DNA of 38,900 nt from Deltaproteobacteria bacterium (GTDB taxonomy: Bacteria > Desulfobacterota > WTBG01 > CAIYCZ01 > CAIRTM01). This document shows, piece after piece, positions 15,252-23,671 of this stretch. The notes beneath the pieces were generated by a model. The model was not told the origin of the DNA, did not search any database, and saw nothing but the letters and a program-made list of their open reading frames with translations. The stretch lies in assembly GCA_016875025.1 (NCBI GenBank), contig VGSH01000017.1, positions 1-38,900 on the forward strand. The letters run 5' to 3'. A program made the position numbers and the translations under genes. How positions within the stretch are numbered: position 1 is the first letter of the stretch; the number at the start of each line of letters is the position of its first letter.

Positions 15252-16859
15252 TCAGAGTGCTCGAAATTGCTGCATATCATCAGACAGCAGCATGCTTTCT
15301 ATATCCAAAATCACAATCGTCCGCCCATCCCGTTCATACACACCGCCGATGTACGGCTCACTGTCCCGGCCTCCGGCACCATTGATGATGATGTCTTCGT
15401 CGGCGACATGGTGCATACCGACAATACGATTGACGACGACCGCCGTGCACAGGTCCTCATTGAACGACCGCAGCATGATAATCCGGTCATGCATGCCGGC
15501 GTCGAACGGCCCCATGCCGAGAAATTTCTTGATGTCGACAAGTGATACAATATCTCCGCGCAGGTTTGCAATGCCCAGCAGCCAGTCAGGAACATTCGGC
15601 ACCCGCGTGATTTCCGGAACCAGGCCGATTTCAGACGTATTTTCAACCGGCACGGCAAATTCAGATGAATCCAGGGCAAAAATGAGGAATTGCCGGCGTT
15701 GGTCGCCGGGATGTATTGCCGGAGCTGTTTCGTCATGCGCGCCTGCGCCGGATGGCGGCACGAGGGCGGAAGCCGGCAGGTTGACCCAGCCTTCCGGAAT
15801 CAAGCGGGACAGGCGGCGTGCAAACTCAAGCTTATCTTCTTTCTCAGGCTCAAAGCCTGTCAGCGGACGTGAGACCTCCCGGGCTGCGGATACTGCGGCA
15901 GTCGGCTCAGGCTGCTGCGGAACGCAGGGTTCATCAGCAAGCCGGTCAAAAAATGCGGGCACCGGCATGTCAGGCGCTGCTGCTTCCTGAACTGCCTCTG
16001 CTGCAGGCCTGTCTTCAGCCTCAAGCTCCTGCGGCTCTTCGATCTCAAGGCTGTCTTCAGCCTCAAGCTCCTGCGGCTCTTCGATCTCAAGGCTATCTTC
16101 AGCCTCAAGCTCCTGCGACTCTTCGATCTCAAGGCTATCTTCAGCCTCAAGCTCCTGCGACTCTTCGATCTCAAGGCTATCTTCAGCCTCAAGCTCCTGC
16201 GGTTCTTCGATCTCAAGGGCCTCTTCAGCCTCAAGCTCCTGCGGTTCTTCGATCTCAAGGGCCTCTTCAGCCTCAAGCTCCTGCGGTTCTTCGATCTCAA
16301 GGCTGTCTATGCTGCCGGGTGACCGGAGTTCTTCGGTTTCTATGCTTTCCCCGCCGCCGAAGTCCAGGAACTCTTCGATCTCGAGGCTTTCTCCGGCATC
16401 GAGGATCCGGGGCGCGCCGATCTCGAAACCTTCCTCTATGGTAAGCTCTTCGGGTTGTGCAATGGCAGGGCCTTTTTCCCGTTCACAGTGCTGATATGTT
16501 TCGAAATCGAATGTCCCTTCTGTTGAAAGCCCCTGCTGTTTTTCAGCAACGTCTGATTCGAGTTCGGACTGCGCAGGGGGTTCACTTTCACTGATGCTTT
16601 CACGAGCAGGTTCGCGGGCGGTATCAATGGCGACAGGGGTTTCGGCTGTAATCCCGGCGTGTTCTTTCTTCTCAGCTTCGTTCAGCGCTTCGAGCAAAGC
16701 GGCCTGTAGCTCCTCCCGCTCAAGAATAAAGCTTGCTCCGCATGAACTGCACTGTGCAATTCTATGATGCAGGATATGTTCATACGGTACTCTGCGGAAC
16801 GTCCTGCCGCAGATTTTGCAGTCAACCCGGATGAATTGTACGAAATGAGAGTCGGTCAT
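15252..16859 (-). CDS. CheW-domain scaffold with N-terminal zinc ribbon and 7 x 14-residue acidic repeats
   Basis: The 535-residue protein has three parts. Residues 14-39 form a CX2C-X18-CX2C zinc-ribbon-like module (CKIC...CSSC). A long acidic, Glu-rich linker contains seven nearly identical 14-residue repeats, SLEIEEPQELEAED, encoded at 16011-16304. The C-terminal 150 residues are a CheW domain (RRQFLIFALDSSEFAVPVE, GIANLRGDIVSLVDIKKFL). CheW couples receptors to CheA at the membrane. I start at ATG 16859 with a weak GGAAA ahead; the frame continues eight codons upstream. A comparable Cys module ends the first protein of the operon, suggesting a shared docking or folding unit. The repeat copy number may vary between strains. 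Confidence 0.88.
   Translation of the reverse strand: MTDSHFVQFIRVDCKICGRTFRRVPYEHILHHRIAQCSSCGASFILEREELQAALLEALNEAEKKEHAGITAETPVAIDTAREPARESISESEPPAQSELESDVAEKQQGLSTEGTFDFETYQHCEREKGPAIAQPEELTIEEGFEIGAPRILDAGESLEIEEFLDFGGGESIETEELRSPGSIDSLEIEEPQELEAEEALEIEEPQELEAEEALEIEEPQELEAEDSLEIEESQELEAEDSLEIEESQELEAEDSLEIEEPQELEAEDSLEIEEPQELEAEDRPAAEAVQEAAAPDMPVPAFFDRLADEPCVPQQPEPTAAVSAAREVSRPLTGFEPEKEDKLEFARRLSRLIPEGWVNLPASALVPPSGAGAHDETAPAIHPGDQRRQFLIFALDSSEFAVPVENTSEIGLVPEITRVPNVPDWLLGIANLRGDIVSLVDIKKFLGMGPFDAGMHDRIIMLRSFNEDLCTAVVVNRIVGMHHVADEDIIINGAGGRDSEPYIGGVYERDGRTIVILDIESMLLSDDMQQFRAL
16011..16304. repeat. Seven 42-bp tandem repeats inside the cheW-like gene
   Basis: Seven contiguous 42-base units begin at 16011, 16053, 16095, 16137, 16179, 16221 and 16263. 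They differ by only a few bases: gtcttcag versus atcttcag or gcctcttcag starts, and Pro versus Ser at one codon. The unit length keeps the frame, so all alter only the number of 14-residue acidic repeats. The high identity points to recent expansion. Confidence 0.95.
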
Positions 16860-16923
16860 GGTGTTTCCACTGATGTAGAGCAAACATCACAGACCACAGA
16901 GCCGGACCGGGCGCCTGTGTATC

Positions 16924-17292
16924 TCAGCCCAGCAGCGCGCTGATATGGCTGAGTAAAGCTTCTTCAGTAAAAGGCTTGGCCAGGTACTCATCCGCGCCCT
17001 GTTTTAAACCCCAGAACCGGTCGCTTTCCTGGTTCTTGCTGCTGACGAACATGATTTTTATATCACGGGTGGCCGGATCGCTTTTGAGCTGCCGGCAGAC
17101 CTGAAAGCCGTTTTTTCCGGGCATCAGCACATCGAGCAGAATCAGCTGCGGGAGTTCCCTGGCCACAGCTTCCAGAGCTTCAATGCCGTTTGTTGCCGTT
17201 ATGACCCGATAGCCCCGGGCCAGAAGCGGTTCTACCATGAGCTGCAGCTCGGTCGGGCTGTCATCGACAACAAGGATTTTTGCTTCAGCCAT
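16924..17292 (-). CDS. Stand-alone response regulator (PilG/PilH/CheY-like)
   Basis: This is a single receiver domain of 122 residues. The acidic pair Asp10/Asp11, phospho-acceptor Asp54 (LILLDVLMPGKNG), the Ser83/84 switch and Lys106 (YLAKPF) are all present. No output domain follows, so it acts by protein contact like CheY, PilG or PilH. GGGAG precedes the start. It lies between the DUF4388 and cheW-like genes and is a likely phosphorylation target of the hybrid CheA. Confidence 0.92.
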   Translation of the reverse strand: MAEAKILVVDDSPTELQLMVEPLLARGYRVITATNGIEALEAVARELPQLILLDVLMPGKNGFQVCRQLKSDPATRDIKIMFVSSKNQESDRFWGLKQGADEYLAKPFTEEALLSHISALLG

Positions 17293-17342
17293 GAATTGCT
17301 CCCTGCCTGTGCACCGCCTGCAGTAGAAAATTTCCCTGCATC

Positions 17343-18233
17343 TTAGAATATTATTTCATCAACCGTCGCGCTTAAATCGGTTATAAACACGTTGCAGGCT
17401 TCCCGGCACTGCTCGGCGGTGTGCTGTGCATGAAAGCAGGCGATAAACATTGAAAAATACGTCTCCAGAACATCGACCATGCCGCGGCTCACGTCATGAA
17501 AGGTATGCTGCCGGCCGGCGGCATCCGCGGTCCAGTTGTCATACAGCGTGATGATTGTCGCCGCTGACAGACGATTATTCTCCGCCTGCAGCAGGCGGGC
17601 CCGCGGAAACATGTCGCCGGCCCTGACCAGAGCACGCGCCAGTTTGTCCGTATTAACACCGGCCGCCAAATGCTCTTCGGAAAAAAACACCACATCATTG
17701 ATCATTTTCGGCAGCAGTTCCAGCGCGAGCAGGGCTCTACGCTTTTTGGCCCGCCGGCCCAACCCGGCCATAATTTTTTCAAAGCGGCTTACCCGGCACA
17801 TCTGCATCTTGATCTGCTCAAACTGTGAGAGCAGCAGGACCAGGTCTTTCTCGAGATTCTGGTCCTGCTGAACCTGTTCAGGCGTCAGCTCTTCGCGCCG
17901 GCGCTCTGCATGGCCCTCGATCGCGTTCCACTCGTCAATCATCCGCAGGCCTTCCATGAGCAGCTGGCGCCAGGGGGTCTTGACCGTGCGCTTCAGCGTT
18001 TTAACATGATCATAAATCCGGAAGGTTCCCTTGTGCCAGCTCAGCAGGCGATAAAAAGCCAGTTCGCCGATAAAGCTGCCGGTCTGGGCATGGATCACGT
18101 CACCCTCGTTAATGCAGATAATGCCTTCTTCGCGATCGCGCTTGACCAGCAGCGTGGCCTGGGCATTTTCCAGGCAAATCATCTGCACCAGCGATGACAT
18201 GCCGATTTCTTTAAGATCGCCTTCAGTGGCCAT
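17343..18233 (-). CDS. DUF4388 (PATAN-like) domain protein with unknown C-terminal domain
   Basis: The 296-residue cytosolic protein begins with a DUF4388 domain (residues 1-90: GDLKEIGMSSLVQMICLEN, then the strand set ending in GDVIHAQTG and GELAFYRLLSWHKGTFRIY), a module common next to response regulators in surface motility and signalling loci. Residues 100-296 are mostly helical and rich in charged residues. I do not recognise this part. ATG 18233 is chosen since GGAG lies ten bases ahead; the frame has a TTG nine bases earlier. It starts 29 bases after the upstream regulator gene stop. PATAN-type proteins bind receiver domains, so it may be an effector of the two receivers beside it. Confidence 0.75.
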   Translation of the reverse strand: MATEGDLKEIGMSSLVQMICLENAQATLLVKRDREEGIICINEGDVIHAQTGSFIGELAFYRLLSWHKGTFRIYDHVKTLKRTVKTPWRQLLMEGLRMIDEWNAIEGHAERRREELTPEQVQQDQNLEKDLVLLLSQFEQIKMQMCRVSRFEKIMAGLGRRAKKRRALLALELLPKMINDVVFFSEEHLAAGVNTDKLARALVRAGDMFPRARLLQAENNRLSAATIITLYDNWTADAAGRQHTFHDVSRGMVDVLETYFSMFIACFHAQHTAEQCREACNVFITDLSATVDEIIF

Positions 18234-18262
18234 GCACAACAATCTCCGTAACGGCCCGGTAT

Positions 18263-19195
18263 TTACTCGACCAGGTTATCGCCAAGATGGAATCGGGTAC
18301 TGCACTGTTTACAGCGGGCATGCTTGTCATAGTTTTCCGGCCGAACATTTTTGAATATTGTTCGGCAGCCCGGGCAGCGTGAGCGAAACGGCGCGCTCGG
18401 GCGGGAGGGCCCGGCGCTGTCATCGTCATGATCAAGCTCGGCAAGCAGTTTATCAAGCTCAACGGTTCCATGCGCGGCAATCGGCGCCAGTGGCATCGGA
18501 TTTTTCGCCTCGCGCTGCGGGGTTGCAGAAGGCGGCGGAGTATCATCGTCCGGGGGCGGCAAATCATCAGCGCGGATTGAAAACGGCGCTGCGTTCTGAG
18601 ACGAAAAGGGTACGGTGTAAGCGGACGCACCGGCTGATGGAACTTCGCGAGACGGGGACGGCATTGCAAGTGCTGAGAGCTGGTCGGTCAGCAGTCGCGC
18701 GCTGCCCGCAGCTGCATTCCCGGATACGATCCTCTCATGCCCGTCCGCAGGGGCTTCAGGCGCTTTCTTCCTGGGCTTGTGGGGCGTCATGGGAATCAGC
18801 GCTGGTTTTACGTATTTTCTGACTTCCGAAATCAAAAGGTCGGGTTCAAACGGCTTGGTTATGTAGTTTGCGCAGCCGGCCATTTTACCGCGGACCTTGT
18901 CGAACAGGCCGTCCTTGCCGGAGAGCATCACCACGGGGATATGTTTTGTATCGGAGCTGTTTTTGATAATTTTACAGAGCTGGTATCCGTCGAGTTTGGG
19001 CATCGCGACATCGCACAGAATCAGATCTGGGTGCTCGTCCTTGAGGATGGCGAGCGCTTCAATGCCGTCGGCAGCGACAACAACCCGGTAGCCCTGTCCC
19101 TCCATGGTCATGCTGACCAGCTTGCGGATGGTCGGGCTGTCGTCAACGGCAAGAATGGTGCCGCGCAAAGTATCAAGCTGCGTGTCACTGGACAT
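18263..19195 (-). CDS. Response regulator with Pro-rich linker and C-terminal zinc ribbon
   Basis: The 310-residue protein has a PilG-like receiver (residues 12-130; Asp18/19, phospho-Asp62, Lys114 in YITKPFEP). A long low-complexity linker rich in Pro, Ala and Asp (about 135-270) follows, then a CX2C-X17-CX2C zinc-ribbon module (Cys274, 277, 295, 298) and a short tail. There is no DNA-binding or enzymatic output. The same Cys arrangement opens the CheW-like protein of this operon. It is the first gene of the operon, with an extended -10 promoter 67 bases upstream. The receiver call is secure; the role of the zinc ribbon is unknown. Confidence 0.87.
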   Translation of the reverse strand: MSSDTQLDTLRGTILAVDDSPTIRKLVSMTMEGQGYRVVVAADGIEALAILKDEHPDLILCDVAMPKLDGYQLCKIIKNSSDTKHIPVVMLSGKDGLFDKVRGKMAGCANYITKPFEPDLLISEVRKYVKPALIPMTPHKPRKKAPEAPADGHERIVSGNAAAGSARLLTDQLSALAMPSPSREVPSAGASAYTVPFSSQNAAPFSIRADDLPPPDDDTPPPSATPQREAKNPMPLAPIAAHGTVELDKLLAELDHDDDSAGPSRPSAPFRSRCPGCRTIFKNVRPENYDKHARCKQCSTRFHLGDNLVE

Positions 19196-19262
19196 GAAAT
19201 GTGTTGCTTTCGTTTATCGTATGGTTACCGGTTCAGCCTGTGGCGGGCTCATACCGCATGTC

Positions 19263-19271
19263 ATTATATCA
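19263..19271 (-). promoter_or_regulatory. Extended -10 promoter of the chemosensory operon
   Basis: On the minus strand TGATATAAT is a perfect extended -10 (TGnTATAAT), 67 bases before the first operon gene. No clear -35 is seen, as is common with extended -10 promoters. The gap 19196-19405 shows nothing else. Confidence 0.5.
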
Positions 19272-19405
19272 TATATGCACCGGTATCTGCTGCCGGTATG
19301 CGGCGGCAGTGCAGCCGCGACGCCATAGAATAGTATCGTTCAAAAAAAGATTTTGTTTAACAAGAAAAAACAATGCCTTGGCAAAACAACAGCTGTATAC
19401 GCCTG

Positions 19406-19798
19406 CTATCTATGGTCCGTATATACAATGCGCGCGCCGGTTATTTTCTTTTCAAGGTATGCGCGCAGTTGTGTTGTAACCGCGCCGCGCACAGCCGGCA
19501 CCAGCAGGGCCAGGCCGGCGCAGTCGGTAAGCAACCCCGGAGCTATCAGAAAGGCACCGGCAATCAGTATCAGCAGCCCGCTGCACAGCTCGTCGGCCGG
19601 AAATATTCCTGACTGAAGCTGCCGGCGTACGGTAAACAGGCACTGAATACCGGCGGTACGCGCCAGAATGGCTCCGGCCGCTCCGGTGAACACAATCAGC
19701 AGGATTGTGTCAAGCACGCCGATGATTGATCCCAGTTTGATGAGCAGCGCGAGCTCAACCAGCGGAACGATGGTAAACAGTGCGAACAGTTTCAGCAT
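19406..19798 (-). CDS. fxsA: FxsA family membrane protein
   Basis: The 130-residue inner-membrane protein has three to four hydrophobic segments. The family pattern is MLKLFALFTIVPLVELALLIKLG at the start, then GAAGAILARTAGIQCL, then a second half with LIAGAFLIAPGLLTD. FxsA of E. coli affects phage exclusion when overproduced; its normal role is unknown. The start overlaps the end of the DUF362 gene by seven bases, so the two are probably co-transcribed. Confidence 0.9.
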   Translation of the reverse strand: MLKLFALFTIVPLVELALLIKLGSIIGVLDTILLIVFTGAAGAILARTAGIQCLFTVRRQLQSGIFPADELCSGLLILIAGAFLIAPGLLTDCAGLALLVPAVRGAVTTQLRAYLEKKITGARIVYTDHR

Positions 19799-20919
19799 TC
19801 CCGGTTCCTCCCGGCGAGGGCTTCCTGCAGCAGTTCAAATACCGACTCCTTTGAGGGCGGGCAGCGCTCGATCCGGGGTCCGCATCCGGCGTGTGCGCAG
19901 GCGCATGTGCCGATGAAAACAGCATCGCGGAAGCGCTCCGCTGCGGGCTCCCTGCCGCACACCACGTCCCGGCTGCAGTGCTGCCCGAGGTCTTCAAGCC
20001 TGCGCAGGGCGGCAAACAGCGGAATCAGGCAGCCGCTGCAGGCATGCGCTGCATGCAGGCGCAGCGCCGGAAACGCCCGCTTGACATAGGCATGCGGGTT
20101 TTCGCTGCGCATGCTGATGCCGGCCAGATCATCACCCGCCGTATCAATGCGCGCCAGATCACACTCGCCCAGGCCCGCGGCATGGCCCAGCACAATGGTT
20201 TGAATGCTGTCGGGGCTGATGCCCATGAGCGCGGTGGTAAAAGCGTCAACGGCGACAATATCGGTGCCTGCCAGAACAAAGGGCTGATCGCAGAGCAGCG
20301 GAACCGTGCAGTCGACCACGTTCAGGCTCGGGCGGATAATGGTGCACAGGGCGGTGACCGAGCCGTGAATGCCGTCGTTGCCGCAGTAATGAAACGATGG
20401 TTTTTCCTCGCGCATGATAAAGCCCTTCAGGTTTTTCATCGCAATCGACACCGTCGTCAGGTAATGGGCCTTGGGCACCGGCACATTGATGATGTGATCC
20501 CAGCCGAATGCGTGTTCCGAGAGGTGAAACACCGGCGGGAGGGCCGGGCTGTGGTTTTTAAAGGCGCGGAAGCGCTCATTATCGAACAGAATCCAGCGGA
20601 CATTCTGGCGGCGGGCCACGTCCGCCATGCCGGTGCTCTCAAAGCAGGCCCTCAGGTCGGAGCGGGGCTGGAAATAGCTCGGACCCTCGCCGATGGCGAT
20701 TTCAGCCGCGCCGTGCGCGCGGCACCACACTATGAGGGCCTCGACCAGGGCTGGGCTGGTGGTCTGTCCCGTTGTGCAGGGCAGCGGTTCCACCAGGTTG
20801 GGCTTGATTAAAACCCTTCGTCCCCTGCAGGAAACAGCGTCGCAGAAAGGCGCCAGCGCGCGCTCGAGCGCGGCAGAGATGCCGGCACTCTTGATTTTTG
20901 CAAGCGAAACTAAGGACAT
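19792..20919 (-). CDS. DUF362 domain protein
   Basis: The 375-residue protein opens with the DUF362 core: VLIKPNLVEPLPCTTGQTTSP, EIAIGEGPSY, DHIINVPVPKAHYLTTVSIAMKNLKG and VVDCTVPLL. DUF362 proteins are often fused to ferredoxin domains and are frequent in anaerobes; their reaction is not established. Here no ferredoxin repeat is present. Two Cys groups near the end (HACSGC and GTCACAHAGC) could bind a metal or cluster. I start at MSLVSLAKIK (20919); the frame is open for 40 more codons upstream without similarity, and no strong ribosome site distinguishes the choices. It is transcribed divergently from lon. Confidence 0.8.
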   Translation of the reverse strand: MSLVSLAKIKSAGISAALERALAPFCDAVSCRGRRVLIKPNLVEPLPCTTGQTTSPALVEALIVWCRAHGAAEIAIGEGPSYFQPRSDLRACFESTGMADVARRQNVRWILFDNERFRAFKNHSPALPPVFHLSEHAFGWDHIINVPVPKAHYLTTVSIAMKNLKGFIMREEKPSFHYCGNDGIHGSVTALCTIIRPSLNVVDCTVPLLCDQPFVLAGTDIVAVDAFTTALMGISPDSIQTIVLGHAAGLGECDLARIDTAGDDLAGISMRSENPHAYVKRAFPALRLHAAHACSGCLIPLFAALRRLEDLGQHCSRDVVCGREPAAERFRDAVFIGTCACAHAGCGPRIERCPPSKESVFELLQEALAGRNREC

Positions 20920-21114
20920 ACCGTGGTTTCGATTCATGCGATGCGTGCTGTTCCAAAGCGCCAGCCCTCGGGCCGCCCTGCGCTTCGAGCGCATTAAACA
21001 ATGCGCATGCCTGTTTGTCAATTGAAAACCGCCCGGCATTGTTGCCGGAAAACATTTTTGCAGTAATCACGGGCAATTGCGCTGCTGCGGCAGGCCTCAG
21101 CTGAAAGTTACTGC

Positions 21115-21142
21115 TTGACGATGCCGGAAAAATGGTTATAGT
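21115..21142 (+). promoter_or_regulatory. Sigma-70-type promoter of lon
   Basis: TTGACG (21115-21120), a 16-base spacer and TATAGT (21137-21142) lie about 85 bases before the lon start. No heat-shock sigma-32 or HrcA (CIRCE) site is apparent. Confidence 0.6.
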
Positions 21143-21226
21143 GTTTGTGCTTCAAACGCAATGCAGCCGCTGCCTTTTTCAGCAGGCACCTCCACACAAT
21201 AATTTTGCAAAGGTGAAAAAAACCTG

Positions 21227-23671
21227 ATGGTGTATCAAATCGAGCGTGATCCTGTTGAAATCCCCGATACGCTCCCCCTGCTTCCGGTGCGCGATATCGT
21301 GGTCTATTCGTATATGTTCCTGCCGCTGTTCGTGGGGCGTGAATCCTCCATCAAGGCTGTTGAAGAGGCCATGGACAACAACCGCCTGATTCTGCTGGCC
21401 ACCCAGCGCGACCCGTCCAATGACAATCCGGGGCCCGAGGACATTTATTCCGTCGGCACGGTTGCCATGATCATGAAAAAGCTTAAGCTTCCGGATAACC
21501 GCATCAAAATACTCGTGCAGGGGCTGTCCAAGGCCAGGATACAGAGCTATCTGCAGACCGACCCGCTGTACAGGGTTGCAATCGAGAAGATCACCGAAGC
21601 GGTCCCGGAAGAGCTTACCGTTGAAACCGAAGCCCTGATGCGCAATGTGAAGGAGCAGTGCGAAAAGATACTCTCCCTCAAGGGACTGGTGTCTCCCGAG
21701 GTCATGGAAGTGCTGGAAAACGTCAATGACCCGGGCCGGCTGGCCGACCTGGTGGCCTCCAACCTGCGCCTCACCATCGAGGAGTCCCAGGCTGTTCTCG
21801 AAATACTGGAGCCGCTGGCGCGCCTGAGCAGGGTCAATGACCACCTGTCCAAGGAGCTCGAACTCTCAACCGTGCAGGCCCGCATTCAGTCGCAGGCCAA
21901 AGAGGAAATGTCCAAGACGCAGCGCGAGTATTTCCTGCGCGAGCAGCTGCGCGCCATCAAGGGCGAGCTGGGCGATCTGGATGAAAAAGCCCAGGAGGTC
22001 AGCGAGTTTTCAGATAAAATCAAGAAAGCCAAAATGCCGACGGAGGCTGAGAAGGAATCCCGCAAGCAGCTCTCCCGGCTTGACCAGATGCATCCTGATT
22101 CGGCCGAGGCCTCGATCGTGCGCACCTATCTTGACTGGATGGTCGAGATACCCTGGAACAAATCAACCAAGGACAAGCTTGATATCAAGCTGGCCGAAAA
22201 AATCCTGGACGAGGATCACTATGGCCTCTCCAAGGTCAAGGAGCGCATTCTCGAGTACCTCTCAGTGCGCAAGCTGAATAAGAACATGAAGGGACCGATC
22301 CTGTGCTTTGCCGGGCCTCCCGGCGTGGGCAAAACGTCGCTGGGCCGCTCGATCGCGCGCGCTCTCGGGCGCAAATTTGTGAGGGTTTCTCTGGGCGGCA
22401 TCCGTGACGAGGCCGAGATACGGGGTCACCGCAGAACCTATATCGGCGCGCTCCCGGGCCGCATCATTCAGGGACTGAAACAGGCCGGCACCAATAACCC
22501 GATTTTTATGATGGATGAGATCGACAAGGTCGGGGCTGATTTCCGCGGCGATCCCTCGGCCGCGCTGCTCGAAGTGCTCGACCCCGAGCAGAACTTCGCC
22601 TTCAGCGACCATTACCTCAACATTAACTTCGATCTCTCCAACGTGATGTTCATCACCACCGCCAACCTGGTGGAGCCGATCATGTCGGCCCTGAAGGACC
22701 GCATGGAGATCCTCGAGATCGCCGGCTATACCGACGAGGAAAAGCTCAAAATTGCACGCCAGTTCCTGATCCCGCGCCAGCTCAAGGAGAACGGCATATC
22801 GGATGAGTATTTCTCGATTTCCGATGACGCCATTTTGACAATTGTCAATGGCTATACAGCCGAGGCGGGCCTGCGAAACCTTGAGCGCGAGCTCGGCAGC
22901 GTGTGCCGCAAAGTGGCCCGCAAGGTGGCCGAAGGCCAGCTGGTGCAGCATAAGGTCACGAAGAATAATCTGAGCAAATTTCTGGGGCAGCCCAAGCGGC
23001 TGGCCGAAGAGGAGCTTGAAGTAAACGAAATCGGCATTGCCACCGGCCTTGCATGGACGCAGGTCGGCGGTGAAATCCTCTATATCGAGGCAACGCTGAT
23101 GCGCGGCAAAGGGGTGCTGGTCATGACCGGTTCGCTCGGGGACGTCATGAAGGAATCGGCCCAGGCGGCGCTTTCCTATGTGCGATCGCGCGCCGACCAT
23201 CTGGGGATAGATCACAGCCTGTTTGAGAAAAACGATATCCATATCCATGTTCCGGCCGGGGCTATCCCGAAGGACGGCCCGTCGGCCGGCATTACGATCG
23301 CGACGGCCCTTATCTCCGCGCTGACACAGCGGCCTACGCTCAAGGAATATGCCATGACCGGCGAGATCACCCTGCGCGGCCGGGTTTTGCCGATCGGCGG
23401 GCTGAAGGAAAAGGCGCTTGCAGCCGTGCGCAATAATATCAAAAATATTATCGTGCCGGATCGCAACCGCAAGGATTTGGAGGATATTCCGGAGACGATC
23501 CGCAAGAAAGTTACCTTCACGTTCGTGAAACACATTGACGATGTGATCGACATCGCAATCGCCAAGCCGGAAAAAGCCCGTGGCAAAAAAGAAACCGCCC
23601 GCACAAAAGCCCCCGCAAAGCCGAAAAAAAGCAGCGGGCCGCGCAGCAAAACCGCTCAGCTCAGTCGGTGA
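21227..23671 (+). CDS. lon: ATP-dependent protease Lon
   Basis: Lon degrades misfolded and regulatory proteins in the cytosol. The 814-residue product has the N-terminal substrate-binding LON domain (LPLLPVRDIVVYSYMFLPLFVGR), a coiled coil, and an AAA+ module with Walker A GPPGVGKT (Lys369) and Walker B IFMMDEIDK. The protease domain has catalytic Ser686 (PKDGPSAG) and Lys729. AAAGGTG is the ribosome site. The C-terminus ends in a Lys/Ala/Pro-rich basic tail of about 30 residues, longer than usual, which shares its DNA with the first codons of thiL in another frame. A clear promoter lies upstream. Confidence 0.98.
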   Translation: MVYQIERDPVEIPDTLPLLPVRDIVVYSYMFLPLFVGRESSIKAVEEAMDNNRLILLATQRDPSNDNPGPEDIYSVGTVAMIMKKLKLPDNRIKILVQGLSKARIQSYLQTDPLYRVAIEKITEAVPEELTVETEALMRNVKEQCEKILSLKGLVSPEVMEVLENVNDPGRLADLVASNLRLTIEESQAVLEILEPLARLSRVNDHLSKELELSTVQARIQSQAKEEMSKTQREYFLREQLRAIKGELGDLDEKAQEVSEFSDKIKKAKMPTEAEKESRKQLSRLDQMHPDSAEASIVRTYLDWMVEIPWNKSTKDKLDIKLAEKILDEDHYGLSKVKERILEYLSVRKLNKNMKGPILCFAGPPGVGKTSLGRSIARALGRKFVRVSLGGIRDEAEIRGHRRTYIGALPGRIIQGLKQAGTNNPIFMMDEIDKVGADFRGDPSAALLEVLDPEQNFAFSDHYLNINFDLSNVMFITTANLVEPIMSALKDRMEILEIAGYTDEEKLKIARQFLIPRQLKENGISDEYFSISDDAILTIVNGYTAEAGLRNLERELGSVCRKVARKVAEGQLVQHKVTKNNLSKFLGQPKRLAEEELEVNEIGIATGLAWTQVGGEILYIEATLMRGKGVLVMTGSLGDVMKESAQAALSYVRSRADHLGIDHSLFEKNDIHIHVPAGAIPKDGPSAGITIATALISALTQRPTLKEYAMTGEITLRGRVLPIGGLKEKALAAVRNNIKNIIVPDRNRKDLEDIPETIRKKVTFTFVKHIDDVIDIAIAKPEKARGKKETARTKAPAKPKKSSGPRSKTAQLSR

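Noticed and set aside
15818-16444. Plus-strand 208-residue and minus-strand 146-residue repeat-rich frames
   Set aside because: They are produced by the 42-bp repeats, whose length keeps all frames open; the CheW frame explains the DNA.
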